A stretch of 64,000 nt of DNA from CAWCDJ01 sp963836015 (lineage in GTDB: Bacteria > Acidobacteriota > Terriglobia > Bryobacterales > Bryobacteraceae). The position numbers and the translations under genes were made by a program. The stretch's first letter is position 1. Every line of letters begins with the position of its first letter. Below are positions 41,055 to 51,481 of this stretch, piece after piece. Where the stretch lies: positions 806,001-870,000 of the forward strand of contig CAWIIF010000002.1 of the NCBI GenBank assembly GCA_963836015.1, given 5' to 3'. The notes below the pieces were generated by a model, which made no database searches, was not told the DNA's origin, and saw nothing but the letters and a program-made list of their open reading frames with translations.

Positions 41055-42404
41055 CTAATCGAGCACGGGCTCTTCGCCCACCGCCACCGCCTCGCCGGCA
41101 CGCAGGCCGGATGTGACGGCTACTTCCACGTTGGTCTGAAGGCCCAGTTCCAGATCTCGCTTCTCCCACCCCGAGCCGGTATGGACAAACGCTACCGGTC
41201 CGCCGTCCTCGGGGTCGCTGAACACCGCCGCTCGCGGGATAATGCGGGCGTCGTCCTGTTTCTTGACGACCACATCGGCACTCACGGTGAGGCTGGGAAT
41301 CACCCGAGGATCGGTGCCCTCCAGCCGGATCAGCACGGGCAGCTCGGAAACATAGCTCTGCCGCCATCCGTTGCTCTTGGAGACCGGCGAGACGGAATAG
41401 ACCTTCGCCGGAAGCTCCAGCCCGGGGTAGGCGTCGAAATGGACGAGTGCCGGTGCGCCGGCGCGCAGGTGCATCACGTCCACCTGGTTGGCCTTCGCCT
41501 CCACAATCATCGAGCTCGGATCGACAATCTGCAGGAACGGCTGCCGCGGGTGCAGCTCGTCGCCGTTGCGAATCTCGGCCAGCTGGTCGTTGCGCGAAAT
41601 CTCCTGCGCCACCACCAGGCCGTCGATCGGCGCCAGCAGGGTCATGCGTTTCAGGTTGTTCGTGGCCTGGGTCTCCTCCAGTACGTTGGAACGCAGGTCG
41701 AGCCCCTGGTTGCGGTACTGCGCCGTCATCGACGATTCATAAAGCGGCCTCTGCCGCAGCAGCGACCGGTAGGTCGCCTCGGCTTCCTCCAGGTTGAGCC
41801 GCAGCACCTCCGCATCGAGGCGCGGACGGACGGGAGCAGTCTGAAGGTCCAGCCGGGCCGACTCCATGGCCGCCCGGGCAGCACGGACCTGTTGCTCGTT
41901 GGCCTCCCGCATCGCTGCCAGGTCGGCCGCCAGCTTGCGCAGGCGGCCCTCCGAATCGACCCGGCTGGCGGTCACGTCGTCCAGGCGGTTGCCCATGTCC
42001 ACCTGATCGAAGACCGCTACGACATCACCCTTCCTGACCCGCTTGCCCGAAGGCGCCAGTTCTTGAAGAGTGAGATGAAAATCGCGCGAACCGCCGCGGC
42101 CGCGATTGCCGCGCATGAACGGCGCGCGCAACATGACCCCATGTTCCGCCGAGGTGCTGCCGGTAATCCGAATCGTCTGTTCGAGCGTGCCCGAGCGCAC
42201 CCGGGCGGTCGGGACCGCGGGTGGAGGCACCGGTTGAATCCGGTTCGCCAGCCTGTAAGCCAGCAGAATCGCCGCGGCACAGAGCGCTACGGCCAGCAGC
42301 GAAAACCACAGCCATTTCCGGGGCGCGGGCGTCGGACGCGCCGCCGGTGGGGGCGTCGGTACCAGCGCCGGAACCATCTGTTCGTTCGGAGATCGTAGTG
42401 CCAT
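41055..42404 (-). CDS. HlyD/RND-type membrane-fusion (periplasmic adaptor) protein
   Basis: 449 residues from the ATG at 42404; the frame runs 19 codons further but without a better start. A proline-rich cytoplasmic N terminus precedes one membrane helix (WLWFSLLAVALCAAAILLAY). Then come the barrel-sandwich part (VRSGTLEQTIRITGSTSAE, GKRVRKGDVVAVFDQVD), a long alpha-helical hairpin (about 155-260) and the second half lipoyl (LLAPIDGLVVAQEI), with a beta-barrel end. Such adaptors join an inner-membrane pump to an outer-membrane channel. No pump or TolC gene is adjacent. The preceding gene on the strand is a TraR/DksA-type zinc-finger protein 13 bases away. Confidence 0.88.
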   Translation of the reverse strand: MALRSPNEQMVPALVPTPPPAARPTPAPRKWLWFSLLAVALCAAAILLAYRLANRIQPVPPPAVPTARVRSGTLEQTIRITGSTSAEHGVMLRAPFMRGNRGRGGSRDFHLTLQELAPSGKRVRKGDVVAVFDQVDMGNRLDDVTASRVDSEGRLRKLAADLAAMREANEQQVRAARAAMESARLDLQTAPVRPRLDAEVLRLNLEEAEATYRSLLRQRPLYESSMTAQYRNQGLDLRSNVLEETQATNNLKRMTLLAPIDGLVVAQEISRNDQLAEIRNGDELHPRQPFLQIVDPSSMIVEAKANQVDVMHLRAGAPALVHFDAYPGLELPAKVYSVSPVSKSNGWRQSYVSELPVLIRLEGTDPRVIPSLTVSADVVVKKQDDARIIPRAAVFSDPEDGGPVAFVHTGSGWEKRDLELGLQTNVEVAVTSGLRAGEAVAVGEEPVLD

Positions 42405-42417
42405 ATTTCTCCGCGAG

Positions 42418-42792
42418 CTAGCTCGCCACGCTGAAGGGCTGGTAATGCGCCCGCTGCTCATTCTCTTCCTGGCAGGAAACGCATAATCTGGCCCAAGGCA
42501 GGATCTGGAGCCTCTTAGCAGGCAGATCCCGGCCGCAATCGGCGCAGGTGCCGAAAGAGCCCTCGTTGAGTCTTCCGAGCGCTTCTTCCACGGAGTGGAG
42601 CATCCCGGTCAACCGGCTCATATCTCCGGTCGTCGAGTTCCGCTCTTCCATCCTGCGCAAGCGGTCCATCCGGTCCCCGCCATCTTCGACGGCGAGCGCT
42701 TCCATCCGGAGCCGCAATTGACGGACGAGATCGCCCCGCTTCACCTCAAGATCACGCCGCAAGCGCTTCTCCTGACGCTTAGTCACGGGCAT
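42418..42792 (-). CDS. TraR/DksA-type C4 zinc-finger protein
   Basis: 124 residues. A basic coiled-coil N-terminal half (KRQEKRLRRDLEVKRGDLVR) is followed by SVEEALGRLNEGSFGTC and the C4 finger C83-x2-C86...C104-x2-C107 in the TraR/DksA arrangement. DksA proteins insert the coiled coil into the RNA polymerase secondary channel. The DxxDxA-type tip is not clear here, so activity on polymerase is uncertain. AGGAGAATGCCC places a strong ribosome-binding site against the ATG at 42792. The downstream adaptor gene follows after 13 bases. Confidence 0.87.
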   Translation of the reverse strand: MPVTKRQEKRLRRDLEVKRGDLVRQLRLRMEALAVEDGGDRMDRLRRMEERNSTTGDMSRLTGMLHSVEEALGRLNEGSFGTCADCGRDLPAKRLQILPWARLCVSCQEENEQRAHYQPFSVAS

Positions 42793-43048
42793 TCTCCTTT
42801 TATTTCTACAATTTACATTTTAGGAAGAGACTCTGCCGCGGCCCATCCCCAAGACAGGTGAGTTCGACGCAAAAATGCAGGTAAGTTCCAATACTGGCCA
42901 GCTAATATGCAGCGCATCATGCCTTTGCCAACGCGGCCGGGGAGACGCACGACGGGCGGGATCTATCGTGCGAAGGGCCGCATACGGTCGCCGAGAAGCC
43001 ACAGTGCGAGACGAGCGACAATACGTCCAAGGGGGTGGCGGTCCGCCC

Positions 43049-43378
43049 TCAGGACCCCGGTTGAAGATCGAGCGCAAAAACCAGCGCAGCCTTCAGGCGT
43101 TCCATTACGTTGTTGGGAAGCTTGCCGATCTTGCGTTCGAGACGCACAGTTGGCAGAGATCCCAGTCCTTGAACATTGGCTACTGATTCACGATCAAGGA
43201 ACGGAAGCCGCGGCAGCAGCACTTCGTACGAACTGTCCCGCCGCTGGGTGGTAAGAGGCACGTACAAGACGAGAGACCTCGGCGGGTCAGAATCCTGGCG
43301 GGAGACGATGACGATGGGACGAGTCTTGGCAGCGAGTCCCAGGTCCGCCAGCCAGATCTCACCGGGTTGGGGGGTCAT
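43049..43378 (-). CDS. PemK/MazF-family toxin (endoribonuclease)
   Basis: 109 residues. The typical N terminus PQPGEIWLADLGLAAKTRPIVIVSR contains the MazF beta-strand with the RP(V/I)-type motif. The middle LVLYVPLTTQRR and the later VANVQGLGSLPTVRLERKIG complete the family pattern; the C-terminal helix is present. MazF/PemK proteins cut mRNA at short sites until bound by their antitoxin. The start overlaps the end of the upstream small gene by 20 bases, the normal antitoxin-toxin order. The protein appears full length. Confidence 0.88.
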   Translation of the reverse strand: MTPQPGEIWLADLGLAAKTRPIVIVSRQDSDPPRSLVLYVPLTTQRRDSSYEVLLPRLPFLDRESVANVQGLGSLPTVRLERKIGKLPNNVMERLKAALVFALDLQPGS

Positions 43379-43544
43379 CGAGCAGGTCCAGGACCTCCTG
43401 TTCGGCGGCGCGCGAGCGCGCGATATCCAGGATGTCGTGATCGGCTAGCTCTATAACCTCAGTGATGCGTTCCCTGGCCTCTGCCGCTGTCTCCGGCTTC
43501 CATTCGCGCAATCGAGCGTCTAGTTTCTCCGCCAAGGCGTCCAC
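43359..43544 (-). CDS. Antitoxin partner of the PemK/MazF toxin
   Basis: 61 residues from a GTG at 43544. The sequence is acidic and helical (MDALAEKLDARLREWKPE, then ARERITEVIELADHDILDIA). It shows no AbrB-type or ribbon-helix-helix motif that I recognise, so the assignment comes from its size, charge and 20-base overlap with the toxin gene. Acidic helical antitoxins without a DNA-binding half are known for some MazF pairs. Autoregulation cannot be inferred. Confidence 0.7.
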   Translation of the reverse strand: MDALAEKLDARLREWKPETAAEARERITEVIELADHDILDIARSRAAEQEVLDLLDDPPTR

Positions 43545-43762
43545 GCTGGTCTCCTGCCCTCGTTCCTAGTGTAACGCCATCGGCCCTCACGACATCGCCA
43601 GGTACACTGACGCCGTCGGGCAAGCCGCATGGGACGAGTTGCGGTCAAGTTGACGAAAAACGCGATGCTGAGATCCATCCCGCCCACAAACAGATCGCCG
43701 TGGCCTTTGCTATCCCTCGTGAGGGGAAGTTGGTATCCAAAACCTATCGCGCTTGTGGTGCC

Positions 43763-44773
43763 TCAGCCGCGCCAGCGCACGCCGAGGTCCAGCACCTTTT
43801 TGGCGTACTCCACGCTCCGCTCCATGTGGTCGCGCTGCTGGTATTGCAGCGCTGCGGCATATGGCTCGATGTTCGACCGCCCGGCTACATCCTCGATCAC
43901 CATTTCCCGCTCGTACGGATGCCCGCTCTTGGCCAGCGCCAGGAAACGTGCCAGCGTGGACGCCTTCGAATCCCGGTAGGTCTGCATGAACTCCCGGTCC
44001 AGGTATGGCATCACCGCCGGAGGCCGCCCGGTGATCGGCTTGATGTAGACATAGAGAGGTGGGCACAGCTCCCTGGCCCGCTCGATGATCCGTTTGAAAT
44101 CCACCACGCCCTCGCCCAGCGGCACCCACTGCACGGCGACACCCCTGCGTGTTTCGTAGACCACCGAGTCGCGCAGGTGCAGCGTCACGGCCAGCGGCCC
44201 CAGTGTCTCCACGGTCTCGAGCGGATCTTCCATGACGAATACCGGGTTGCCGGTGTCGAGGTACGAGCCCACAAACTCCTTCCCCGCCCCCTCGATCAGT
44301 TGACGGGTCTCCCAGCACAGCAGGTCCTTGTGGTTTTCGATCGCGAACTTCAGGCCCGCGTCCATCGCCTCCGAACGCACCGCCCGCAGCAGCTTGATCA
44401 TGGTCTCGATGTGCTGCGCCGGCGGGCCGGGCGGCAGATGCGCGCGGTCGGTCGCCACCAGCGTCCGCACGATCGGCGACCCCATGGCCGATGCCCGGCG
44501 CACGGCGTCCCGCAGCAGCTGCACGGAGTGTTCGAACTGGTCGGGGATGCGCGGCAGCGAGGCGCCCGTACCGGTCTCCAGGTGCAGCCCGAGCCGAGCC
44601 GCCGCGTCCTTCACCTCGCGCCAGTGCGCCGGGTCGTTCGTTCCGGGGTCCACCGAATCCTGCAGGAAAACGGCGTCCAGTTTCAGCCCCGCCGTGTACT
44701 CCAGCAGCTTCAGATCGTGCCAGCGGAAGGCGCGCAGGCAGTACGTGTTCAATCCGATCGGGAATCGGTCCAC
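43763..44773 (-). CDS. Sugar phosphate isomerase/epimerase-family TIM-barrel protein
   Basis: 336 residues. N terminus FPIGLNTYCLRAFRWHDLKLLEY, then metal-site-like acidic and histidine positions typical of xylose-isomerase-like barrels: LHLETGTG, LKFAIENHKDLLCWE, VGSYLDTGNPVF, LHLRDSVV and EREMVIEDVAGRS. It has no signal peptide, so it acts in the cytoplasm. The family interconverts keto- and aldo-sugars or inositol derivatives; the substrate is not visible. It is divergent from the penicillin acylase gene with only 50 bases between the starts. Confidence 0.85.
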   Translation of the reverse strand: MDRFPIGLNTYCLRAFRWHDLKLLEYTAGLKLDAVFLQDSVDPGTNDPAHWREVKDAAARLGLHLETGTGASLPRIPDQFEHSVQLLRDAVRRASAMGSPIVRTLVATDRAHLPPGPPAQHIETMIKLLRAVRSEAMDAGLKFAIENHKDLLCWETRQLIEGAGKEFVGSYLDTGNPVFVMEDPLETVETLGPLAVTLHLRDSVVYETRRGVAVQWVPLGEGVVDFKRIIERARELCPPLYVYIKPITGRPPAVMPYLDREFMQTYRDSKASTLARFLALAKSGHPYEREMVIEDVAGRSNIEPYAAALQYQQRDHMERSVEYAKKVLDLGVRWRG

Positions 44774-44823
44774 GGGCCGATCTTATCACGCGACCCGCGC
44801 CGGTTTGCGCTACCGTGTGAGAT

Positions 44824-46848
<2,025 letters not shown>

Positions 46849-46867
46849 TTCCGTCAATGTGGCGCAC

Positions 46868-47650
46868 TTACGCCGTCTGCCCCTTGGCCCGCAACTGCCC
46901 CACCGCTTCCTTCGCCTTCTCCAGCAGCAGCCCGTGCTCCGCTCCTGCCCCCACGAACCGCATGCCGCGATCCGCCCAGAACTTCGCCATCGCTACGCTG
47001 CGCGTCTGAATCCCCGGGACCACGCCATGCTGATTGCACTTCTCGATCAACCGGTCCACCGTCGAGACCAGCAGCGGATTCTCGAACTGGCCCGGAATCC
47101 CCAGCGCGATCGAAAGGTCCGCCGGCCCCACCATGATCACGTCCAGCCCGGGAATCGACAGCAGTTCGTCGGCGCGCTCGATCGCGTTCACCGTCTCGAA
47201 CTGCACCACTCCCAGCGTATTGCGGTTCTGGTGCTCGATGATCTCGCCGAAGCTGCGCGCCTCGTACCCGATCATCGTCGGATTCACTCCGTACCCGCGC
47301 TTGCCTACCGGCGGGAACCGCAGCCAGCTCAGCGTCTCCGCCAACACTTTCGGATCTTCCACGCGCGGCAGAATGATCCCCTGCGCTCCGCAATCGAGCA
47401 GCCGCGCCACCAGCGAGTACAGCAGTTCGCACACTCGCACGATCGGCGTAATCCCGGCTTCGAGCGATGCCTTGATCATGTCGTGCACGGTCTCCAGGTC
47501 GTAGGATCCGTGCTCCATATCGATGAAGACGTAGTCGAACCCTGCCACCGCGAAAGCCCGCGGAATCTCCGCCGACCGGTAGACCTGCAGCCCGCACCCG
47601 AAGACCGTCTCCCCCCGGGAGAGACGCTCCCGGGTCTGATTCACGCGCAT
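46868..47650 (-). CDS. HpcH/HpaI-family aldolase/citrate lyase-like protein
   Basis: 260 residues. The class II pyruvate-aldolase pattern is clear: ETVFGCGLQVYRSAEIPRAFA, DYVFIDMEHGSYDLETVH (histidine/glutamate region), GAQGIILPRVEDP, KRGYG and DVIMVGPADLSIALGIPG. These enzymes cleave or form 2-keto-hydroxy acids with pyruvate using a divalent metal. The AAGGAG site about 11 bases before the ATG at 47650 supports the start. A small palindrome sits 36 bases upstream. The substrate is probably a sugar-acid or aromatic breakdown product. Confidence 0.9.
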   Translation of the reverse strand: MRVNQTRERLSRGETVFGCGLQVYRSAEIPRAFAVAGFDYVFIDMEHGSYDLETVHDMIKASLEAGITPIVRVCELLYSLVARLLDCGAQGIILPRVEDPKVLAETLSWLRFPPVGKRGYGVNPTMIGYEARSFGEIIEHQNRNTLGVVQFETVNAIERADELLSIPGLDVIMVGPADLSIALGIPGQFENPLLVSTVDRLIEKCNQHGVVPGIQTRSVAMAKFWADRGMRFVGAGAEHGLLLEKAKEAVGQLRAKGQTA

Positions 47651-47685
47651 GTATGTAAGAGCTCCTTTCGCTTGAACCTCGACTA

Positions 47686-47696
47686 TACCGTATAAT
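47686..47696 (-). promoter_or_regulatory. Candidate operator/promoter for the HpcH/HpaI aldolase gene
   Basis: TATAC, one base, GTATA form a perfect short palindrome 36 bases before the ATG. Read on the minus strand it runs into TATAGT, a reasonable -10. GntR-type regulators of sugar-acid genes often bind GTATAC-like palindromes. The match is short and could be chance. Confidence 0.3.
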
Positions 47697-47817
47697 TCAT
47701 AGCAGCCTATGACTGTCCGCTAGCCAACCCGGATCGGGGCGCTTCACCCGCGAGGTGTAGTGTCTTTATCCGCGCGGCCCTCCCAAGTCCACCTACAACT
47801 GGAGCAGCAGAACAGTC

Positions 47818-48879
47818 ATGAATCTCGAATCTCTCGGGGCCGCCGCCCCGGTGCTTCAAGCCTTTGAACCCCATGCCGCGCGCGGCCTCGTGCTCGCCCG
47901 CGTGGCCGTCTCTCAACGCGACCGGTATCGCCTGATCGCGGAATCCGGCGACCTCGACGCCGAACCCTCCGGCCGCCTCTGGTACGAAGCCGCCGGCATC
48001 ATCGACCTGCCGGTCACCGGCGACTGGGTAGCCGCCCGCACCGTTGCACCGGGCCAGGCCATCGTCGAAGCCGTCCTCCGCCGCAGCACGCTCTTCTCCC
48101 GCCGCGCCCCAGGCCGCCGCGAGGACCAGCAGCCCATCGCCGCGAACATCGACCTGGTCTTCCTGGTGTGCGGCCTCGATGGCGATTTCAACCTCCGCCG
48201 CATCGAGCGCTACCTGGCGCTGGCCGCCGAAAGCGGCGCCGCCCCGGTCATCATCCTCAACAAGACGGACCTCTGCACCGATGTCGAAACGCGAATCGCC
48301 GAGACCGCCCGCGTGGCCGGTGGCGTGCCGGTCGTCCCCTGCAGCGCGGCCACCGAACCGCTCGACGCCCTCTCCGCCTTCCTGGCTACGGGCCGTACCG
48401 TCGCGTTGCTCGGCTCCTCGGGCGCCGGCAAGTCCACCATCGTCAATCGCCTTCTCGGCGAGGAGCGCCTGCGCACCGCGGGCGTCCGCGAGTGCGACAG
48501 CCGCGGCCGGCATACCACCACGCATCGCGAGCTGTTTCCGCTCCCTCAGGGCGGTGCATTGATCGATACTCCCGGCATGCGCGAACTGCAGCTTTGGGCC
48601 GGCGCGGAAAGCGTGGAACGCGCCTTCGACGAAGTCGCCGCACTGGCCGCCGCCTGCCGCTTCCGCGACTGTTCGCATTCGGGCGAAAAGGGTTGCGCCG
48701 TCGCGGAAGCGCTCGCGCGCGGCGACCTCGCCCAGGACCGCTGGGAGAGTTACCGGAAGCTCCTGGCCGAAGCCCGCCGCCACGAGCGCCTCGCCGACCC
48801 CCTCGCCGCGCTCGAACAAAAACGGAAATGGAAGGCCATCCACAAAGCACAGCGCAAACACTACAAGGCGAACCGTTGA
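47818..48879 (+). CDS. rsgA: Ribosome small subunit-dependent GTPase A (RsgA)
   Basis: 353 residues. N-terminal OB-fold (about 30-100), then a circularly permuted GTPase with motifs in the order G4 ILNKTD (about 147-152), G1 GSSGAGKST (about 200), the switch region HTTTHRE, and G3 IDTPGMREL, followed by the C-terminal zinc part with CRFRDCSHSGEKGC (Cys3His). RsgA checks the maturing 30S subunit and releases RbfA. The end is basic (KRKWKAIHKAQRKHYKANR), as is usual. A core housekeeping gene in an otherwise accessory-looking stretch. Confidence 0.95.
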   Translation: MNLESLGAAAPVLQAFEPHAARGLVLARVAVSQRDRYRLIAESGDLDAEPSGRLWYEAAGIIDLPVTGDWVAARTVAPGQAIVEAVLRRSTLFSRRAPGRREDQQPIAANIDLVFLVCGLDGDFNLRRIERYLALAAESGAAPVIILNKTDLCTDVETRIAETARVAGGVPVVPCSAATEPLDALSAFLATGRTVALLGSSGAGKSTIVNRLLGEERLRTAGVRECDSRGRHTTTHRELFPLPQGGALIDTPGMRELQLWAGAESVERAFDEVAALAAACRFRDCSHSGEKGCAVAEALARGDLAQDRWESYRKLLAEARRHERLADPLAALEQKRKWKAIHKAQRKHYKANR

Positions 48880-48941
48880 ACCGCTGTTTACTGATTCGTC
48901 GGAGAATCAAAGAAGTGATTGATTCCGGGCGGGGCGCTTCA

Positions 48942-49337
48942 CTATATATCCGTACAAAAGCCCCTGAATGAGGACTCCAATACCTTTTGCACACATTGTA
49001 GAAGAGTTGGTGGAATGAACGGCTTGCGCAGAAAGGCGTCGGGCGTGTTCTCTTCGAAAATCGTCATCCTGGTCTCACCCGACATCACCACGACTTTGGT
49101 GTCGGGCCGCTTATCCCGGATCCTTTCTGCAAGCGTCAGGCCATCCATTCTGGGCATCTGAACATCGGTCAGCAGCAGATGGATCGGATCCTTGAAATAC
49201 TGGCAAATTTCCAGTGCCTCCTGTCCATCGCTAGCCGTCAAGACGGCGTAGCCCTCTTTAGAAAGCATCAACCGAACGAGATTCCTGACCACTGCTTCGT
49301 CTTCTGCGACCAAAATGACGATCTCTTTGGGGCTCAT
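48942..49337 (-). CDS. Stand-alone CheY-like response regulator receiver
   Basis: 131 residues from the ATG at 49337, which has AGAGGAG upstream; the frame is open further but without support. Receiver features: acidic pocket AEDE (residues 11-14), phospho-acceptor D58 in LLLTDVQMPRMDG, switch serine in VVMSGE and lysine in LRKPF. There is no output domain, so it works by protein contact or as a phosphorelay member. No kinase is adjacent. Confidence 0.9.
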   Translation of the reverse strand: MSPKEIVILVAEDEAVVRNLVRLMLSKEGYAVLTASDGQEALEICQYFKDPIHLLLTDVQMPRMDGLTLAERIRDKRPDTKVVVMSGETRMTIFEENTPDAFLRKPFIPPTLLQCVQKVLESSFRGFCTDI

Positions 49338-49455
49338 AGCGGCTCCTCTTTCCTGATAGCACACCGTTAGGGGTCTCGCGCACATCATTGGGGTGTATCG
49401 ACGCAATTCTTCCCTTCACGCCGCAAATTATGTATTTTCAATAGGAAGGCTCTTT

Positions 49456-50148
49456 ATGCAAATCACCTGGCTCGGACACGGCACCTTCCACTTCCAGCTC
49501 CCCTCGGGCCAAGTCATCCTCATGGACCCCTGGACCGACGGCAACCCCGCCTACCCGAAAGGCTACGAGATCTCGCGCGTCGATACCCTCTGCATCACGC
49601 ACGGCCACTTCGATCACATCCACGATGCCGTGCCCCTGGCGCACCGCTTCTCGCCCGAGGTCGTCGGGATCTACGAAACCTGCCACTGGCTCGAATCAAA
49701 GGGCGTCCAGAAGACCCGCCCGATGAACAAGGGGGGCTCGCAGAAAGTGGGCGGCGTGGCCTTCACCATGACCCACGCCGTGCATAGCTGCGGCATCCTC
49801 GACGACGGCAAGATCATTTACGGAGGCGAAGCCGCGGGGTACGTGATGCGATTCGATGACGATCGCGCGCTGTACTTCTCCGGCGACACCAACGTCTTCA
49901 CCGACATGCAGCTCATCGAGCAGCTCTACCACCCCGAGCTGGCGTTTCTCCCCATCGGCGACCTCTTCACCATGAGTCCCTGGGAGGCTGCCGTCGCCTG
50001 CAAACTGCTCAAGGCCCGCCGCGTCATCCCCATGCACTTCGGGACCTTCCCGCCGCTCACCGGCCGCCCCGACGAGCTGAGCCGCCTGATCGCCGACCTC
50101 GAAACCGACGTCTGGGAGCTGACTCCCGGTGTCCCGGTCAACTGGTGA
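49456..50148 (+). CDS. MBL-fold metal-dependent hydrolase (UPF0173-like)
   Basis: 230 residues from the ATG at 49456, placed seven bases after AGGAAGG; the frame upstream lacks such a site. The metal-binding motif THGHFDHIHDAV (HxHxDH) lies near residue 50, with further ligands in THAVHSCG, YFSGDTNVF and IPMHFGTFPP. The N terminus MQITWLGHGTFHFQ is standard for the L-ascorbate-lactonase-like/UPF0173 group. No transmembrane part. The substrate is unknown. It is convergent with the next gene, with three bases between the stops. Confidence 0.9.
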   Translation: MQITWLGHGTFHFQLPSGQVILMDPWTDGNPAYPKGYEISRVDTLCITHGHFDHIHDAVPLAHRFSPEVVGIYETCHWLESKGVQKTRPMNKGGSQKVGGVAFTMTHAVHSCGILDDGKIIYGGEAAGYVMRFDDDRALYFSGDTNVFTDMQLIEQLYHPELAFLPIGDLFTMSPWEAAVACKLLKARRVIPMHFGTFPPLTGRPDELSRLIADLETDVWELTPGVPVNW

Positions 50149-50151
50149 CCG

Positions 50152-51417
50152 TTACTGCTTCACCCACTTTGCAATCGCGTCGATCACCTCGGGAGCCACG
50201 TGCCCGGGTTTCCGGTACTCGGCCTCCGTACTCTTCCCTTCCCCCGTCACAAACAGGTGGTTCAGCGTGGGGAAGCTCTGAAACGTGACGTCTTTGCGCC
50301 CGGCCAGCCCCGTCTTCCATAGGGCGAAATCTTTCATCGGCACCTGGAAATCGCGCTCCCCCTGCAGGAACAACATGCGGATGGTCAGCTTCTTCGCTTC
50401 GGTCACCGGATCGTAGCCCTTCAGGTCGAGCAGGTAGGAGACCGGCATGCCCAGCAGCGGCGGCGCATCCCCGTCCGCATCCTCAAGCGCCTTGATGCGC
50501 TTGGCCTGCGCCTTGATGCCCTCCAGGTCCTTCGCGTTCACTCCCACGTATTCCGCCTGGTCTACGATCTCGTCTTCCAGCGGCCGCGAGTTTCCCGCCA
50601 GGATGATCAGGCCGGCGAGTTTCCCGTCCTCTTCCGCGATCCGCGGCGCGGCATAGCCCCCCAGGCTATGGCCCAGCACGAAAACCTTCGCCGGGTCGAT
50701 CTCCTTCTGCGCGCGCAACGCCGCCGCGGCGCGCGCGGCGTCTTCCACCGTCTCCTCTTCGATCGTGTAGCCGTGCAGCCCCGCCATCTTGGGACCGTAC
50801 ACCTTCGTGCGCTTCTCGTACCGCAGCACTGCGATGCCCTGCGAAGCCAGTCCTTGCGCCAGGTCCCGGAAGACCTTCACCCCGCCCACCGTCTCGTCGC
50901 GATCGTTGGGGCCCGACCCATGCACCAGAACCACACCAGGGAACGGCCCGCTTCCCGCCGGCACCGTCAGCGTTCCCGGCAGCTTCCACTCGTCGTCGCC
51001 GATCGTCACTTCCCGTTCCTGGAACGACCCCGCCTTCACGTAGGCGGGCGCTTGCCACGCCACGCCGCCCGGCAGCGGGAACATCCCGGCCACCAGGCCA
51101 TCGTGGTTGATGATGTAACGGAAATTGTAGTTCTTCGCCTCGAAATGCACCGGGAACACGACGATCGTGTTCATCCCGATCTTCTGCACCGTGGGCGCCT
51201 CAATCTCTTTCACCGGGCCGAACTCCTCCCGCAACTTCGCCAGAGAAGCTTCCGGATAGGCCTTCTGCATGTCCGCCGTAAACAGAGGCGCCAGTTCCTG
51301 ATACTTGCCGCCGAGCAGCAGGTCGAGCGCCTTTTTTGCCGTGGCCGCGGGGTCTGCCGCCGTCTGGGCCATCAACAGGCTCGCCGAAAAGTAAAACAAC
51401 ACACGAAAGGGCTTCAC
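50152..51417 (-). CDS. Secreted alpha/beta hydrolase with N-terminal DUF3887-like domain
   Basis: 421 residues. A signal peptide (MKPFRVLFYFSASLLMAQ) is followed by an NTF2-like/DUF3887 domain (about 20-110, ALDLLLGGKYQELAPLFT). The hydrolase core then shows FPGVVLVHGSGPNDRDET, the nucleophile in FVLGHSLGGYAAP, the acid in LFLQGERDFQVP and the histidine in TLNHLF, a complete triad. This DUF3887-plus-hydrolase layout is known in Firmicutes and soil bacteria; the substrate is undetermined. Divergent from the rhodanese gene. Confidence 0.88.
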   Translation of the reverse strand: MKPFRVLFYFSASLLMAQTAADPAATAKKALDLLLGGKYQELAPLFTADMQKAYPEASLAKLREEFGPVKEIEAPTVQKIGMNTIVVFPVHFEAKNYNFRYIINHDGLVAGMFPLPGGVAWQAPAYVKAGSFQEREVTIGDDEWKLPGTLTVPAGSGPFPGVVLVHGSGPNDRDETVGGVKVFRDLAQGLASQGIAVLRYEKRTKVYGPKMAGLHGYTIEEETVEDAARAAAALRAQKEIDPAKVFVLGHSLGGYAAPRIAEEDGKLAGLIILAGNSRPLEDEIVDQAEYVGVNAKDLEGIKAQAKRIKALEDADGDAPPLLGMPVSYLLDLKGYDPVTEAKKLTIRMLFLQGERDFQVPMKDFALWKTGLAGRKDVTFQSFPTLNHLFVTGEGKSTEAEYRKPGHVAPEVIDAIAKWVKQ

Positions 51418-51481
51418 GTCTCTATCGTACAGCGCGCGGTATAATTGGCGCAGACCCCAAAAAACTCAGAGGAGAACAATC

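Noticed and set aside
42793..43048. Small genes in the gap between the zinc-finger gene and the toxin gene
   Set aside because: Open frames here are short, lack ribosome-binding sites and run antisense into the toxin gene; no resemblance to known proteins.
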